Assembly (NCBI GenBank): GCA_013141505.1
Contig: JABFQX010000006.1
Coordinates: forward strand, 1-64,000
Origin: Methyloglobulus sp.
GTDB lineage: Bacteria > Pseudomonadota > Gammaproteobacteria > Methylococcales > Methylomonadaceae
DNA: 64,000 nucleotides
Direction of reading: 5' to 3'
Of this stretch, positions 42,769 through 51,106 are shown in pieces. The notes beneath the pieces are model-generated. The model did not search any database. It was not told where the DNA came from and was given only the letters and a program-made list of their open reading frames with translations. Both the position numbers and the translations under genes were made by a program. Within the stretch, counting starts at the first letter, position 1; the number at the start of each line of letters is the position of its first letter.

Positions 42769-43548
42769 TCAATATTTTGCCGCTTCTGCCTTGGCTTTAT
42801 TCGCGCCTTCGACATTACCCTGTAACGTTCTAGCTTTAGCGACTAAAAGCCAACTGTGTTTTTTCAAATTAGTGTCACTCACCGCCAACAGCGCCGCCTT
42901 CCTGCCGATATCCTCAGCTAAGCGTGGCTTTGATTGCTTTAGCCGCAAAACAGCCAGTTTGTAATACAAGGCTGCATTTCTCGGCTCGATCCGAATTGCC
43001 CGTTCGATAGAGGCGACTGCCGAATCCAGATTACCGCCTTCGCTATTTTCATTCGCCGCCATTACCAATGATCCAACTGCGGGCGATTGCGGGGCAAATG
43101 TTTCTAGTGGTTGCAATGCCTCAGGCTCTTTCGGCGTTTCTTGCACCGGAGGGGATGGCGGAATGGATTCTGTCTGTTCAGGAACGGGGTCTGGTTGTGA
43201 TTGTCCTGTGGTTTCGGCAGAAGGTTCCGTGCCGAATGGATCGGTGGCTTCACCCGCTGGATCCAGCGGCCTATCTTGAGGTAAATCAGAGAGCATTGGA
43301 TCAGCTACAGGGGGCGGCAACTCTGGCTTAATTTCAGTCAACACCTGCGGTTTATTGATGTCCAGCGGCTTGGTTTCGACTATTTCTGGAGGCTGTTTCG
43401 GCACAGAATTGTTGCGTATACCAACATCAGTATCTGCACGGTCAGGATAGCCACCGACTACCGGTGCCAAAGAACCTCTCTGGCTTAAATCCGCACACGA
43501 GGCCAGCACAAAGGTAAGAAAAATGAATAGCGAACGGCTAATTTGCAT
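42769..43548 (-). CDS. Proline-rich TPR lipoprotein
   Basis: From ATG 43548 the 259-residue protein starts MQISRSLFIFLTFVLASCADL, a lipoprotein signal with lipobox LASC. The next 130 residues are rich in Pro and Glu (linker-like), and the C-terminal part has two or three TPR-like helices (NLDSAVASIERAIRIEPRNAALYYKLA). It should be anchored in a membrane facing the periplasm. It lies 84 bp before the bepA-like gene. I rejected the GTG at 43587 since it precedes the signal sequence. Specific role unknown. Confidence 0.75.
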   Translation of the reverse strand: MQISRSLFIFLTFVLASCADLSQRGSLAPVVGGYPDRADTDVGIRNNSVPKQPPEIVETKPLDINKPQVLTEIKPELPPPVADPMLSDLPQDRPLDPAGEATDPFGTEPSAETTGQSQPDPVPEQTESIPPSPPVQETPKEPEALQPLETFAPQSPAVGSLVMAANENSEGGNLDSAVASIERAIRIEPRNAALYYKLAVLRLKQSKPRLAEDIGRKAALLAVSDTNLKKHSWLLVAKARTLQGNVEGANKAKAEAAKY

Positions 43549-43946
43549 GGGTAATTGAAAATCTCCGGTTAAGTTTGCACAGAACACCGAGCTAAATAAG
43601 CGAATCTATTCGCTGTTCCAAAATATGATTGGTTATTATTCTACTCCACAACGCTTTTCTTCCAAAAATACCATTTGCCTTTCCCAACAATATTGACAAT
43701 ATTTTTATATAAGCGTACAAGGAAAATAAGCGACTTCTGCTTGTATTGATTTAGAATTCATCGAGCCTGAAGCGAAAAAATATCAGTACGATGGATGCCA
43801 TAACTAAGGCTATTCATCGACTTATGAGGGGGTCTAATTAATTTTATGTTAGACGGTTTTTAACCTTACTCGTTGACAGGGATGTCGTTCATTACATCGT
43901 AAATACACAATTTGTATAAATGACAATGCTTTAAGGAGAATTGAAA
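43549..43946. other. Gap between divergent lipoprotein and sodC genes
   Basis: About 400 bp with divergent promoters expected. A ribosome site (AAGGAG) lies just before the sodC start. I see no gene, operator or strong hairpin in the rest. Confidence 0.5.
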
Positions 43947-44471
43947 ATGAAAAACTTTATCGTTGGCATATTAATCTTGTTTGCAGCCAGTATTCCTCTA
44001 ACCTCTTACGGCAAGACTGCAATTGCCAGAATCAATAGTGCAGCAGGCATACGAATCGGAACGGTAGTACTTACCGAACTCAAAAACGGAGTCCGCGTTC
44101 AAGCGCAGTTTCGGAATTTAACGCCGGGATTTCATGGCTTTCATATACACTCAGCGGGGCAATGCCAAGCGCCTTTTACCTCTGCTGGCCCTCATTTTGA
44201 ATTGCTGGGACGTACTCATCGAGATCATAACGGTGACATGCCAGTTATGCTGGCAAGGGCTAATGGTCTGGCAATAGCGACGTTTATAACTGACCGATTC
44301 AAAATCGCGGATCTTTTCGATGCGGATGGCAGCGCATTCATCATCCATGACGGCCCCGATAACTATGCAAATATCCCAACCGATAGGTATACGCCTGCGC
44401 CTGATGCAACCACGTTGGCGACTGGCGATGCTGGGCCGAGGTTCGGTTGCGGTGTTGTAAGTGCAAAATAA
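43947..44471 (+). CDS. sodC: Periplasmic Cu/Zn superoxide dismutase
   Basis: The 174-residue protein has a signal peptide (about 1-23). GFHGFHIHSAGQC carries two Cu-ligand His and a disulfide Cys, SAGPHF the bridging His, and HRDHNGDMP zinc ligands. FIIHDGPDNYANIP carries the last Cu-ligand His, and GDAGPRFGCGVV the Arg and second Cys. It removes superoxide in the periplasm. The ATG at 43947 has the best spacing from AAGGAG; a TTG six bases upstream is too close. Confidence 0.92.
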   Translation: MKNFIVGILILFAASIPLTSYGKTAIARINSAAGIRIGTVVLTELKNGVRVQAQFRNLTPGFHGFHIHSAGQCQAPFTSAGPHFELLGRTHRDHNGDMPVMLARANGLAIATFITDRFKIADLFDADGSAFIIHDGPDNYANIPTDRYTPAPDATTLATGDAGPRFGCGVVSAK

Positions 44472-44529
44472 TGACCAACCAATTTTGTATTAAACCTCAG
44501 GATTGTTTACAGAGAGGTTGATTTAAATT

Positions 44530-44553
44530 GTTCCCACGCTACGGCGTGGGAAC
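44530..44553. repeat. Perfect palindrome (GTTCCCACGC type)
   Basis: GTTCCCACGC and GCGTGGGAAC flank TACG, a perfect 10-bp stem. Elements of this TTCCCACGC-hairpin type are common intergenic repeats in related genomes, as I recall. It lies between the convergent sodC and dbpA genes and may act as a transcript end. Confidence 0.75.
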
Positions 44554-44610
44554 CCCTAACCAAGGCTGTCCTCTGCAACAAAAACGGTGGACTTTGTATC
44601 GAGCTGTACG

Positions 44611-45993
44611 TTATTGAGATTTACGTACGTTAAAACTACGTCCTTTTACTTTCCCGTTTCTTAAGCAGCTTATCGCCTTATCGGCAAACTCACGTTTTAC
44701 CGCAACAAACGCATGATTGTCGAAGATATTGATTTTGCCGACTTCACTGCCTGGAATTCCGGATTCTCCGGTTAATGCGCCCAAAATATCACCGGGGCGC
44801 ACCTTATCTTTACGGCCACCACCGATCCATACGGACATCATCGGCGGTTCTAAACGGTGCTCCTTATCCATTTTGAACGGTGCGACGTCATCCCATTTAG
44901 TAGTAGAGTTTTGGTAATCTTCAATAGCTTTTGCTCTATTAAGCTCTTGCTCAGTACATAAGCTCAGTGCCAGCCCTTTATTACCTGCACGTCCGGTACG
45001 GCCAATGCGGTGCACATAAATTTCCGGATCCCACGGCAATTCGTAATTGATCACCGCTTGCAAATCCTTAATATCTAAACCGCGTGCAGCAACATCGGTC
45101 GCCACCAGAATGGAACAACTTTTATTAGCAAAACGCACCAGCACCTGATCGCGGTCTTTTTGCTCCAGATCGCCGTGCAAAGCCTGCACAGAAAAGCCGC
45201 TATTCGCCAGTGCATGGCTAATATCATGACAATCTTTTTTGGTATTGCAGAATACCACCGTCGATTCTGGGCGAAAATACGACAATAGATAGCCTAACGC
45301 GTTCGTTCTCCGGCTTTTTTCAACCTGATAAAAAAGCTGTTCAATCACATCGACGTGATGCTGCTCATCAATACTAACCGTCACCGGCTTAAATTGAAAT
45401 TTTTGGCTCAATTCTCGGATCGGATCGGGAAACGTTGCAGAAAACAATAAAGTTTGTCGATGTGTCGGTGCTTGGGAAATCACCTCAGTAACGGCCTCTT
45501 CAAACCCCATGTCCAGCATGCGGTCTGCTTCATCCAGCACCAGAACTTTCAGGTTGCTTAAGCGTAAACTGCGCTTGCGTAAGTGTTCTTGCAAACGTCC
45601 AGGCGTCCCGACGACGATATGCACTCCATGTCGCAATGAATCGGCTTGTGGGCCGAAAGGTACGCCGCCGCACAAAGCCAACACCTTAATGTTCTGAGTA
45701 AAACGCGCTAATCTTCGGATTTCCTTGCAGACCTGATCAGCCAATTCGCGGGTCGGGCAAACCACCATCGCTTGAACCTTAAAGCTACTCAAGTCCAGCC
45801 GCGATAACATCCCGATGCCAAAACAAGCGGTTTTACCGCTCCCGGTTTTCGCTTGGGCAATCACGTCTTTACCCTCAAGGATGTGCGGCAAACTTTCGGC
45901 TTGAATAGGTGTCATCTGGGAATAACCCAAGGATTCGATATTTTCCAGCAGCGCGGGTTTTAACGGTAAAGAAGAAAAGGCGGTAGTGTTCAC
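44611..45993 (-). CDS. dbpA: ATP-dependent RNA helicase DbpA
   Basis: The 460-residue DEAD-box helicase has AKTGSGKTACF, VVCPTRELADQV, VLDEADRMLDMG, FSATFPDP, and HRIGRTGRAG. The C-terminal DbpA RNA-binding domain (about 385-460, VWIGGGRKDKVRPGDILGALTGE) recognises hairpin 92 of 23S rRNA. It acts in assembly of the large ribosomal subunit. It is monocistronic and convergent with sodC. Confidence 0.96.
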   Translation of the reverse strand: MNTTAFSSLPLKPALLENIESLGYSQMTPIQAESLPHILEGKDVIAQAKTGSGKTACFGIGMLSRLDLSSFKVQAMVVCPTRELADQVCKEIRRLARFTQNIKVLALCGGVPFGPQADSLRHGVHIVVGTPGRLQEHLRKRSLRLSNLKVLVLDEADRMLDMGFEEAVTEVISQAPTHRQTLLFSATFPDPIRELSQKFQFKPVTVSIDEQHHVDVIEQLFYQVEKSRRTNALGYLLSYFRPESTVVFCNTKKDCHDISHALANSGFSVQALHGDLEQKDRDQVLVRFANKSCSILVATDVAARGLDIKDLQAVINYELPWDPEIYVHRIGRTGRAGNKGLALSLCTEQELNRAKAIEDYQNSTTKWDDVAPFKMDKEHRLEPPMMSVWIGGGRKDKVRPGDILGALTGESGIPGSEVGKINIFDNHAFVAVKREFADKAISCLRNGKVKGRSFNVRKSQ

Positions 45994-46190
45994 TTTAGGC
46001 TCATAGGCAAAACGAATGCCGACGAAGTGGCTGCATTCAATGGCTTATGATAACAGATGCTTATGGCTTGGGGTTGAAGGGAGAATTGAATAGTATTGTA
46101 AGCGGGTCATTATCTGATTTACGTACTAAGGGGAAAGTATCTTGAACCTATAAATAGATTCACTAAATTGATCCGATTTAGAAATTATAT

Positions 46191-46211
46191 ATAATATGTA
46201 TATCATATACA
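46191..46211 (+). promoter_or_regulatory. Promoter and operator of vapBC module 1
   Basis: A TATAAT -10 (46191-46196) is followed by the palindrome GTATAT-C-ATATAC (46199-46211), about 16 bp before the antitoxin start. Such a palindrome next to the -10 is the usual site for autorepression by the RHH antitoxin with its toxin. Confidence 0.65.
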
Positions 46212-46226
46212 ACTTAGGAAAAATCC

Positions 46227-46439
46227 ATGCGTACCTTAATCGACATACCAGAAAAACAGATTAAAGCACTAACAGCCATCAGCCAAGCTGAAAAGGTGTC
46301 CCGCGCCGAAGTCATTAGGGAAGCCATTGCCTATTATCTTGACAAGAAAAAACCGCAATCAGATGATGCATTCGGGCTTTGGAAAGACCATAAGGTCGAT
46401 GGCTTGGCTTATCAAGAACAGGTGCGGGCTGAATGGTAA
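46227..46439 (+). CDS. Ribbon-helix-helix antitoxin (VapB-like)
   Basis: The 70-residue protein starts with the RHH fold MRTLIDIPEKQIKALTAI and VSRAEVIREAIAYYL, which binds DNA as a dimer. The C-terminal tail FGLWKDHKVDGLAYQEQVRAEW should wrap the toxin. It overlaps the PIN toxin gene by 7 nt, so translation is coupled. It neutralises the toxin and represses its own promoter. Confidence 0.88.
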   Translation: MRTLIDIPEKQIKALTAISQAEKVSRAEVIREAIAYYLDKKKPQSDDAFGLWKDHKVDGLAYQEQVRAEW

Positions 46440-46798
46440 GCGCACTGTTCGATACCAATATACTGATCGACTACCTCAATGGTGTGGAACACGCAAAAAC
46501 CGAACTGGAGCGTTATCGCGACAAAGCCATCAGCGTCATCACCTGGATGGAAGTCATGGTTGGCGCAACGCCGGAAACAGAGGAAATTATCAGGGCGTTT
46601 TTACTCACGTTCGATACCTTGCCGATAGAAGAGCAGGTTAGCGAAGCAGCCGTAAAGCTCAGGAAAAAGCACGGCATTAAATTGCCCGATGCCATTGTGT
46701 GGGCGACCGCCCAAGTGAATAAGCGCATACTGGTTACCCGAAATACGAAGGACTTTTCCCAAGATGAGCCGGGGGTAAGAGTGCCTTATCAGCTTTAA
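46433..46798 (+). CDS. PIN-domain toxin (VapC-like)
   Basis: The 121-residue protein has the PIN nuclease residues: first Asp in LFDTNILIDYL, Glu in VITWMEVMVG, Asp in KLPDAIVWATA, and TRNTKDF at the end. VapC toxins cleave tRNA or rRNA when released from antitoxin. It overlaps the antitoxin gene upstream. The exact RNA target is unknown. Confidence 0.9.
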   Translation: MVSALFDTNILIDYLNGVEHAKTELERYRDKAISVITWMEVMVGATPETEEIIRAFLLTFDTLPIEEQVSEAAVKLRKKHGIKLPDAIVWATAQVNKRILVTRNTKDFSQDEPGVRVPYQL

Positions 46799-46876
46799 CT
46801 TCTTCAGTGGGAAGTTGGGTTTCCTTTCGTCAAAGTCAACGGCACTCCCAACATTCGAGTTTTACTACAAATTTTC

Positions 46877-46889
46877 GTGTATTATACAC
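46877..46889 (+). promoter_or_regulatory. Operator of vapBC module 2
   Basis: The palindrome GTGTAT-T-ATACAC lies 25 bp before the second antitoxin start, followed by another TGTGTATA half-site at 46896-46905. It is the likely autorepression site of the second module and overlaps a -10-like TATTATAC. Confidence 0.65.
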
Positions 46890-46914
46890 CTATCAATGTG
46901 TATAAGAGGCTGCC

Positions 46915-47127
46915 ATGAGAACCAATATTGTTTTAGATGAAAAACTGGTGTACGAAGCGACCACATTAACAGGCGTACGCACCAAACGTGAATTGATCGA
47001 TTTGGCGCTGCGGGAATTGATTCGTTCGCGCCGCAAAAAGAACTTGTTTGACCTTGCCGGTAAAATCCAGTTTTCCGATGATTACGATCACAAACAACTG
47101 CGTGAATTGCGGCATGATACTGATTGA
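46915..47127 (+). CDS. vapB: VapB-family antitoxin
   Basis: The 70-residue protein matches type II VapB antitoxins: MRTNIVLDEKLVYEATTLTGVRTKRELIDLALRELI (as an RHH fold), then RRKKNLFDLAGKIQF and a C-terminal toxin-binding tail. It overlaps vapC by 14 nt. Confidence 0.92.
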   Translation: MRTNIVLDEKLVYEATTLTGVRTKRELIDLALRELIRSRRKKNLFDLAGKIQFSDDYDHKQLRELRHDTD

Positions 47128-47515
47128 CACCTCAATCTGGATCAATATTTTTCGGGATAAAACACAACAATATAGCCAACGTTTTTATGACTTTATTGGC
47201 GAACAAGAGATCGTTTTAACCCGCTTCCAGCAATTGGAATTATTGCAAGGTTGCCGTGACGAGCGCGAATGGGGCTTATTAAGCGAATATCTTGAAGGCC
47301 AGGATTATATCGAAATGCAACCGACCACTTGGGCAGCAGCGGCCAGAATCTATTACGATTTGCGGAAACAAGGCCTCACCGTGCGGAGCCCAATCGATTG
47401 CTGCATCGCCCAACTTGCCTTAGAAAACCAGCTATTATTAATCCATGATGACCGTGACTTTATGACCATCAGCCAAGTCGTACCGTTGCATCAAAAACAG
47501 TGGGTTTTAAGTTAG
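47114..47515 (+). CDS. vapC: VapC-family PIN toxin
   Basis: From ATG 47114 the 133-residue protein starts MILIDTSIWINIF, with the first PIN Asp. TRFQQLELLQG holds the Glu, and RSPIDCCIAQLALENQLLLIHDDRDF the last acidic residues. It is a ribonuclease toxin partnered with the upstream antitoxin. An earlier frame start at 47048 is rejected because it lies within vapB. Confidence 0.92.
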   Translation: MILIDTSIWINIFRDKTQQYSQRFYDFIGEQEIVLTRFQQLELLQGCRDEREWGLLSEYLEGQDYIEMQPTTWAAAARIYYDLRKQGLTVRSPIDCCIAQLALENQLLLIHDDRDFMTISQVVPLHQKQWVLS

Positions 47516-47697
47516 AGTCATGTGGTGGATTGTTGGGCTTCCTAACGTCAGCGCCAACCTACAATATGCCCAACATACGGGATTACCATTCGCGCGACAA
47601 AAAAGAAGGTCATCTCATCAAATTGTAAAATTTCAATGTTTAACTACACTTAGCTTTTTTAGTAGACAAAAATTAATTTTATTACTTAGGGCGACGT

Positions 47698-48375
47698 ATG
47701 ATTAAAAAAACTAATTTTGGAATACCGTTCTTTTTCCTGTTGGCTTTGTGTTTTTTTCAAACAGCAAACGCGGCGGCAGTTCACTTCAATATCACGGGCG
47801 GCAGTCTCTTAGTAAAAACCAATTCTGGTGCTAATTATGTCACTGATGTTGCTGGCAACTATGGTGCAATCAACAAACAGTATTTTGTTCAAAATATGGT
47901 TTTGAATGCACAATCAGGGAGCGGATATTCGGACTCTGTTTTAGGGGTATTAGATTACACGGTCAATTTTACAGGTTCGTATAGCGTATACGATATTAAC
48001 ACCTCCGCCCTCGTTGGCACGCGCACATTTAAATTAACTGGGTTTCATGAATCAGGATCGCTTGATGCATTGGGTCATGCTTCGTTGCTTGCACCTTTTA
48101 AGTTATTTGACATAGCTGGCACTGGCGCACTAGGCGAAGGAATTTTAGTTACCCCAGGTGAACTTATAGCTTCACATATCAACTATGTTAGTCCAGTGGG
48201 ATATAACGAGATGCAGATAATGGTATCAGATGATTTAGGTGGGATTACGATGGATGGCACAGCGACTGGTTCATTAAATATTGTAGCGACCCCTATCCCT
48301 GCCGCCGGTTGGCTTTTCATGTCAGCATTAGCATCAATGGGGCTTATCGGTAGGCGCAGAAAGCTTGAGGTATAG
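47698..48375 (+). CDS. VPLPA-CTERM (exosortase-type) secreted protein
   Basis: The 225-residue protein has a signal peptide (about 1-26, ending ANAAA) and a C-terminal tail TPIPAAGWLFMSALASMGLI followed by GRRRK. That tail fits the VPLPA form of PEP-CTERM sorting signals: motif, hydrophobic helix and basic end. Such proteins are processed by an exosortase and often go to the cell surface or extracellular matrix. The middle part is beta-rich and of unknown function. The exosortase is not in the window. Confidence 0.8.
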   Translation: MIKKTNFGIPFFFLLALCFFQTANAAAVHFNITGGSLLVKTNSGANYVTDVAGNYGAINKQYFVQNMVLNAQSGSGYSDSVLGVLDYTVNFTGSYSVYDINTSALVGTRTFKLTGFHESGSLDALGHASLLAPFKLFDIAGTGALGEGILVTPGELIASHINYVSPVGYNEMQIMVSDDLGGITMDGTATGSLNIVATPIPAAGWLFMSALASMGLIGRRRKLEV

Positions 48376-48883
48376 TCGCGAGCAGACTCCCTGGCTAAAG
48401 CTAAGCGAAAATCCAAGCCCAGCGCTGATAATCTCGCTGTGGTCGCATGGGTGTCGCAAAATGAAATTTGATCGCGGCATCAATCGGACTTTTCTTCGGC
48501 TCATTCAAACGAATGACCACGCGGTCATTACCCTAACCCGTGATCGCGTTCAAAATCTGACACGGTGCGGCCCGTTTTCAGATACCATGAAAGCAACGCA
48601 CCTCGTTTCGTGCGCCCGTCCTGCGGTCGGCGTGGTTAATTTTTACCGTGTCAGCCACGATACGCAGCAACGGCTACGGCGGTGTGGTTTATCTTCTTGG
48701 CTTCACGCACTGCAATCTTTCCAGCCTTGAAGCTATGCACAACGCTCCGGCGCGTGATCGTCCGCGTTCTTCGCGCTAGATTTTGTGTGACTGTTTGCGC
48801 GGTCGTTCTATAGCTCATAGGTTGGGGTGAACTGGTGAACCCCAACCCATCATCGCCGATTAATTTATTTGGTAAAACCAAAG
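48376..48883. other. Gene-poor stretch of unlike composition
   Basis: About 500 bp between the VPLPA-CTERM gene and the P460 gene. It is richer in G+C and CpG than its neighbours by eye. A 55-codon frame on the minus strand (start near 48818, MSYRTTAQTVTQNL) is basic and unlike any protein I know. A TAGGTTGGGGTGAAC...GAACCCCAACCCA inverted repeat lies at about 48819-48850. It may be a remnant of acquired DNA. Confidence 0.4.
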
Positions 48884-49402
48884 TTAAGGCAAAGCCGCTT
48901 TCCGGGTAAAAACATAACCCGTGTCTTTCGCCTGTAAATGACAAGTCGAACATTCCTGGGCAAAATCGACATCATTCCCATAAGGTTTTTGTTCCATGCC
49001 CAGCCAGCGGGCGTAACCCCAGCCGTTGGTGTCCGCGAATTTCTTGCTGTCCCTAATCATAAATTCGACATGCGTTAGTTCGCCTGGTACGGTGGCGGCG
49101 GTAAAGTGCGGATGAGTGCTGTCTTTCCACGCCAGTTTGGCAATCATGCTGCCGTCCGGCCAAGGGTTGGTTAGGCCTTCCGTCGCTGCTTTGTAGGCAA
49201 TCGGGTTAGCCAGGATAATACGTAACGAATCCTTATCCGTCCTGTGAGATACGCCGAGAGCTTGCCAGGTTTTGTAATCTTTCGGTATTTGAATCCCGTT
49301 CGGTGCAGGTGCGACAGTGACTCCCTGGGACAAAACTGCTGTTGTGAATGACATGAATAAGGTGGCAATGAATGCCGCTTTGAAAATCAGGTTATCGCGC
49401 AT
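48884..49402 (-). CDS. Cytochrome P460 family protein
   Basis: The 172-residue protein has a signal peptide (about 1-25). The P460 domain contains IPKDYKTWQALGVSHR, LRIILANPIAYKA, PWPDGSMIAKLAWK and the heme site ECSTCH near the C-terminus. P460 cytochromes carry a Lys-cross-linked c-type heme and oxidise hydroxylamine to nitrous or nitric oxide. In methanotrophs, which make hydroxylamine from ammonia by side reaction, this is detoxifying. It is divergent from nifE across the nif promoter region. Confidence 0.9.
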   Translation of the reverse strand: MRDNLIFKAAFIATLFMSFTTAVLSQGVTVAPAPNGIQIPKDYKTWQALGVSHRTDKDSLRIILANPIAYKAATEGLTNPWPDGSMIAKLAWKDSTHPHFTAATVPGELTHVEFMIRDSKKFADTNGWGYARWLGMEQKPYGNDVDFAQECSTCHLQAKDTGYVFTRKAALP

Positions 49403-49551
49403 AGTAACCTCGCATGATTAATGTTTTTAATGTGCTTTGATTATACTGAGTAATAAATACGAGGGTTAATTTTTCGGGTTACCCCGCTAAAGCTTTTCAA
49501 TAGATAATCTTGTCCCAAGGTTATCGGTTTGTTTTACCCATCTATCCGTAT

Positions 49552-49567
49552 TGTAAGTTTTCTTACA
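49552..49567 (+). promoter_or_regulatory. NifA upstream activator site of nifE
   Basis: TGTAAGTTTTCTTACA fits the NifA site TGT-N10-ACA exactly and is also an inverted repeat. It lies about 45 bp upstream of the -24 element of the nifE promoter, which is close but within reach. Confidence 0.8.
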
Positions 49568-49611
49568 ATAGCCTGAAGTCTAAAAACCAATGATTTCAAT
49601 GTGATATAAAA

Positions 49612-49627
49612 TGGCACAATGGTTGCT
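49612..49627 (+). promoter_or_regulatory. Sigma-54 promoter of nifE
   Basis: TGGCAC-AATGG-TTGCT matches the sigma-54 -24/-12 consensus (TGGCAC-N5-TTGCW). Transcription would start near 49638. This rules out the ATG at 49619 inside the promoter and supports ATG 49661 as the nifE start. Confidence 0.9.
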
Positions 49628-49660
49628 TTATCAAAATATAAAGAGCCATTGGTCATTGCC

Positions 49661-51106
49661 ATGAAATCAACAAAAGACATTGCCGCGTTGTTGGACGAGC
49701 CTGCTTGTGAGCATAACAAGAAGGAAAAGTCCGGCTGTGCCAAGCCGAAACCGGGTGGGGCTGCGGGTGGTTGTGCTTTTGATGGCGCACAGATTGCCTT
49801 GTTGCCGATTGCGGATGTGGCGCATATTGTCCACGGGCCTATCGCTTGTGCGGGTAGTTCCTGGGATAACCGGGGTACACGATCTTCCGGGGCGGATTTG
49901 TACCGCATCGGCATGACAACCGATTTGACCGAGCAGGACATCGTAATGGGACGCGCGGAAAAACGTTTGTTCCATGCCATCAAACAGGCGATTGATACTT
50001 ACTCTCCACCTGCTGTGTTCGTCTATAACACCTGCGTGCCTGCCTTGATTGGTGATGATATTAATGCCGTGTGTAAATCTGCCGAGGAGCGCTGGAATGT
50101 TCCGGTCGTTCCGATTGATTGTGCCGGATTTTATGGCACTAAGAATCTAGGCAACCGTATTGCCGGTGACGCGATGGTTAAGCACGTTATTGGGACGCGC
50201 GATCCTGACCCATTACCCCTGAATACCGCCCAGTCCGGCATTAAAATCCACGACGTTAACTTGATCGGCGAATACAACATCGCCGGTGAGTTCTGGCATG
50301 TCCTGCCGTTGCTCGATGAGTTGGGGTTACGCATTTTATGCACATTGTCCGGTGATGCACGCTTCCGTGAAGTACAGACCATGCACAAGGCCGAAGTCAA
50401 CATGATGGTGTGCTCAAAAGCCATGGTGAATGTCGCCCGTAAGTTGCAGCAACAATACGGTACGCCCTGGTTTGAAGGCAGTTTTTACGGCATTACCGAT
50501 ACCAGCCAGGCCTTGCGAGATTTCGCGAAAGCAATAAACGATGCGGATTTAACTGAACGTACCGAAGCGCTAATACTGCGTGAGGAAGCACGGATAAGGA
50601 AAGAGCTGGAGCCGTGGAAAGCGCGGCTGAAAGATAAACGGGTTTTATTGTTTACTGGCGGCGTAAAAAGCTGGTCGGTGATTTCCGCCTTACAGGATTT
50701 AGGTATGGTGGTGGTTGCGACAGGGACGAATAAATCCACCGAAGAAGATAAGGCGCGGATCCGTGAATTGATGGGCGAAGATACCCTAATGATCAGTGAC
50801 GGTAGCCCGAAGGAACTGATCAGGATCGTGCGTGATTATCAAGCTGACATCCTGATTGCTGGAGGCCGTAATATGTACACGGCGTTGAAGGCAAAAATTC
50901 CATTTTTGGATATTAACCAGGAACGCGAATTTGGTTATGAAGGTTATCAAGGCATGCTGGAGTTGGTGCGTCAGTTAGCATTAACCATAGAGAGTCCGGT
51001 ATGGGAGGCAGTTAGGACACCTGCGCCTTGGCGTACCGTAAGGGCGCAAAATGTAGAGACGCAAGATTTTGCGTCTCTACCGCAAATCGAGGTGGCAAAT
51101 GGCTGA
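49661..51106 (+). CDS. nifE: Nitrogenase FeMo-cofactor scaffold NifE
   Basis: The 481-residue protein starts [22 protein letters not shown] and continues [20 protein letters not shown], the NifE N-terminus. Cluster-binding Cys lie in [13 protein letters not shown] and [14 protein letters not shown]. With NifN it forms the scaffold where NifB-cofactor is turned into FeMo-co. The 3' end is unusual: a perfect 28-bp palindrome is part of the coding sequence and adds about 12 residues after APWRTVRAQ. The stop overlaps the nifN start by 8 nt. It is preceded by a sigma-54 promoter. Confidence 0.97.
   Translation: MKSTKDIAALLDEPACEHNKKEKSGCAKPKPGGAAGGCAFDGAQIALLPIADVAHIVHGPIACAGSSWDNRGTRSSGADLYRIGMTTDLTEQDIVMGRAEKRLFHAIKQAIDTYSPPAVFVYNTCVPALIGDDINAVCKSAEERWNVPVVPIDCAGFYGTKNLGNRIAGDAMVKHVIGTRDPDPLPLNTAQSGIKIHDVNLIGEYNIAGEFWHVLPLLDELGLRILCTLSGDARFREVQTMHKAEVNMMVCSKAMVNVARKLQQQYGTPWFEGSFYGITDTSQALRDFAKAINDADLTERTEALILREEARIRKELEPWKARLKDKRVLLFTGGVKSWSVISALQDLGMVVVATGTNKSTEEDKARIRELMGEDTLMISDGSPKELIRIVRDYQADILIAGGRNMYTALKAKIPFLDINQEREFGYEGYQGMLELVRQLALTIESPVWEAVRTPAPWRTVRAQNVETQDFASLPQIEVANG
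51053..51080. repeat. Perfect palindrome inside the 3' end of nifE
   Basis: GTAGAGACGCAA and TTGCGTCTCTAC flank GATT, giving a perfect 12-bp stem. It encodes part of the nifE C-terminus. The GTAGAGACGC-type hairpin is a dispersed repeat known from cyanobacteria and others. Here it appears to have inserted in frame near the nifE-nifN junction. Confidence 0.88.

Noticed and set aside
48651-48953. 100-codon frame overlapping the P460 gene
   Set aside because: It overlaps the well-supported P460 gene in another frame; only the 55-codon tail falls outside, and it is unlike known proteins.
49619-49661. Upstream ATG for nifE
   Set aside because: It lies inside the sigma-54 promoter between the -24 and -12 elements, upstream of the transcript start.
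51069-51099. Upstream start for nifN
   Set aside because: It begins within the palindrome in nifE; conserved NifN sequence starts at 51099.
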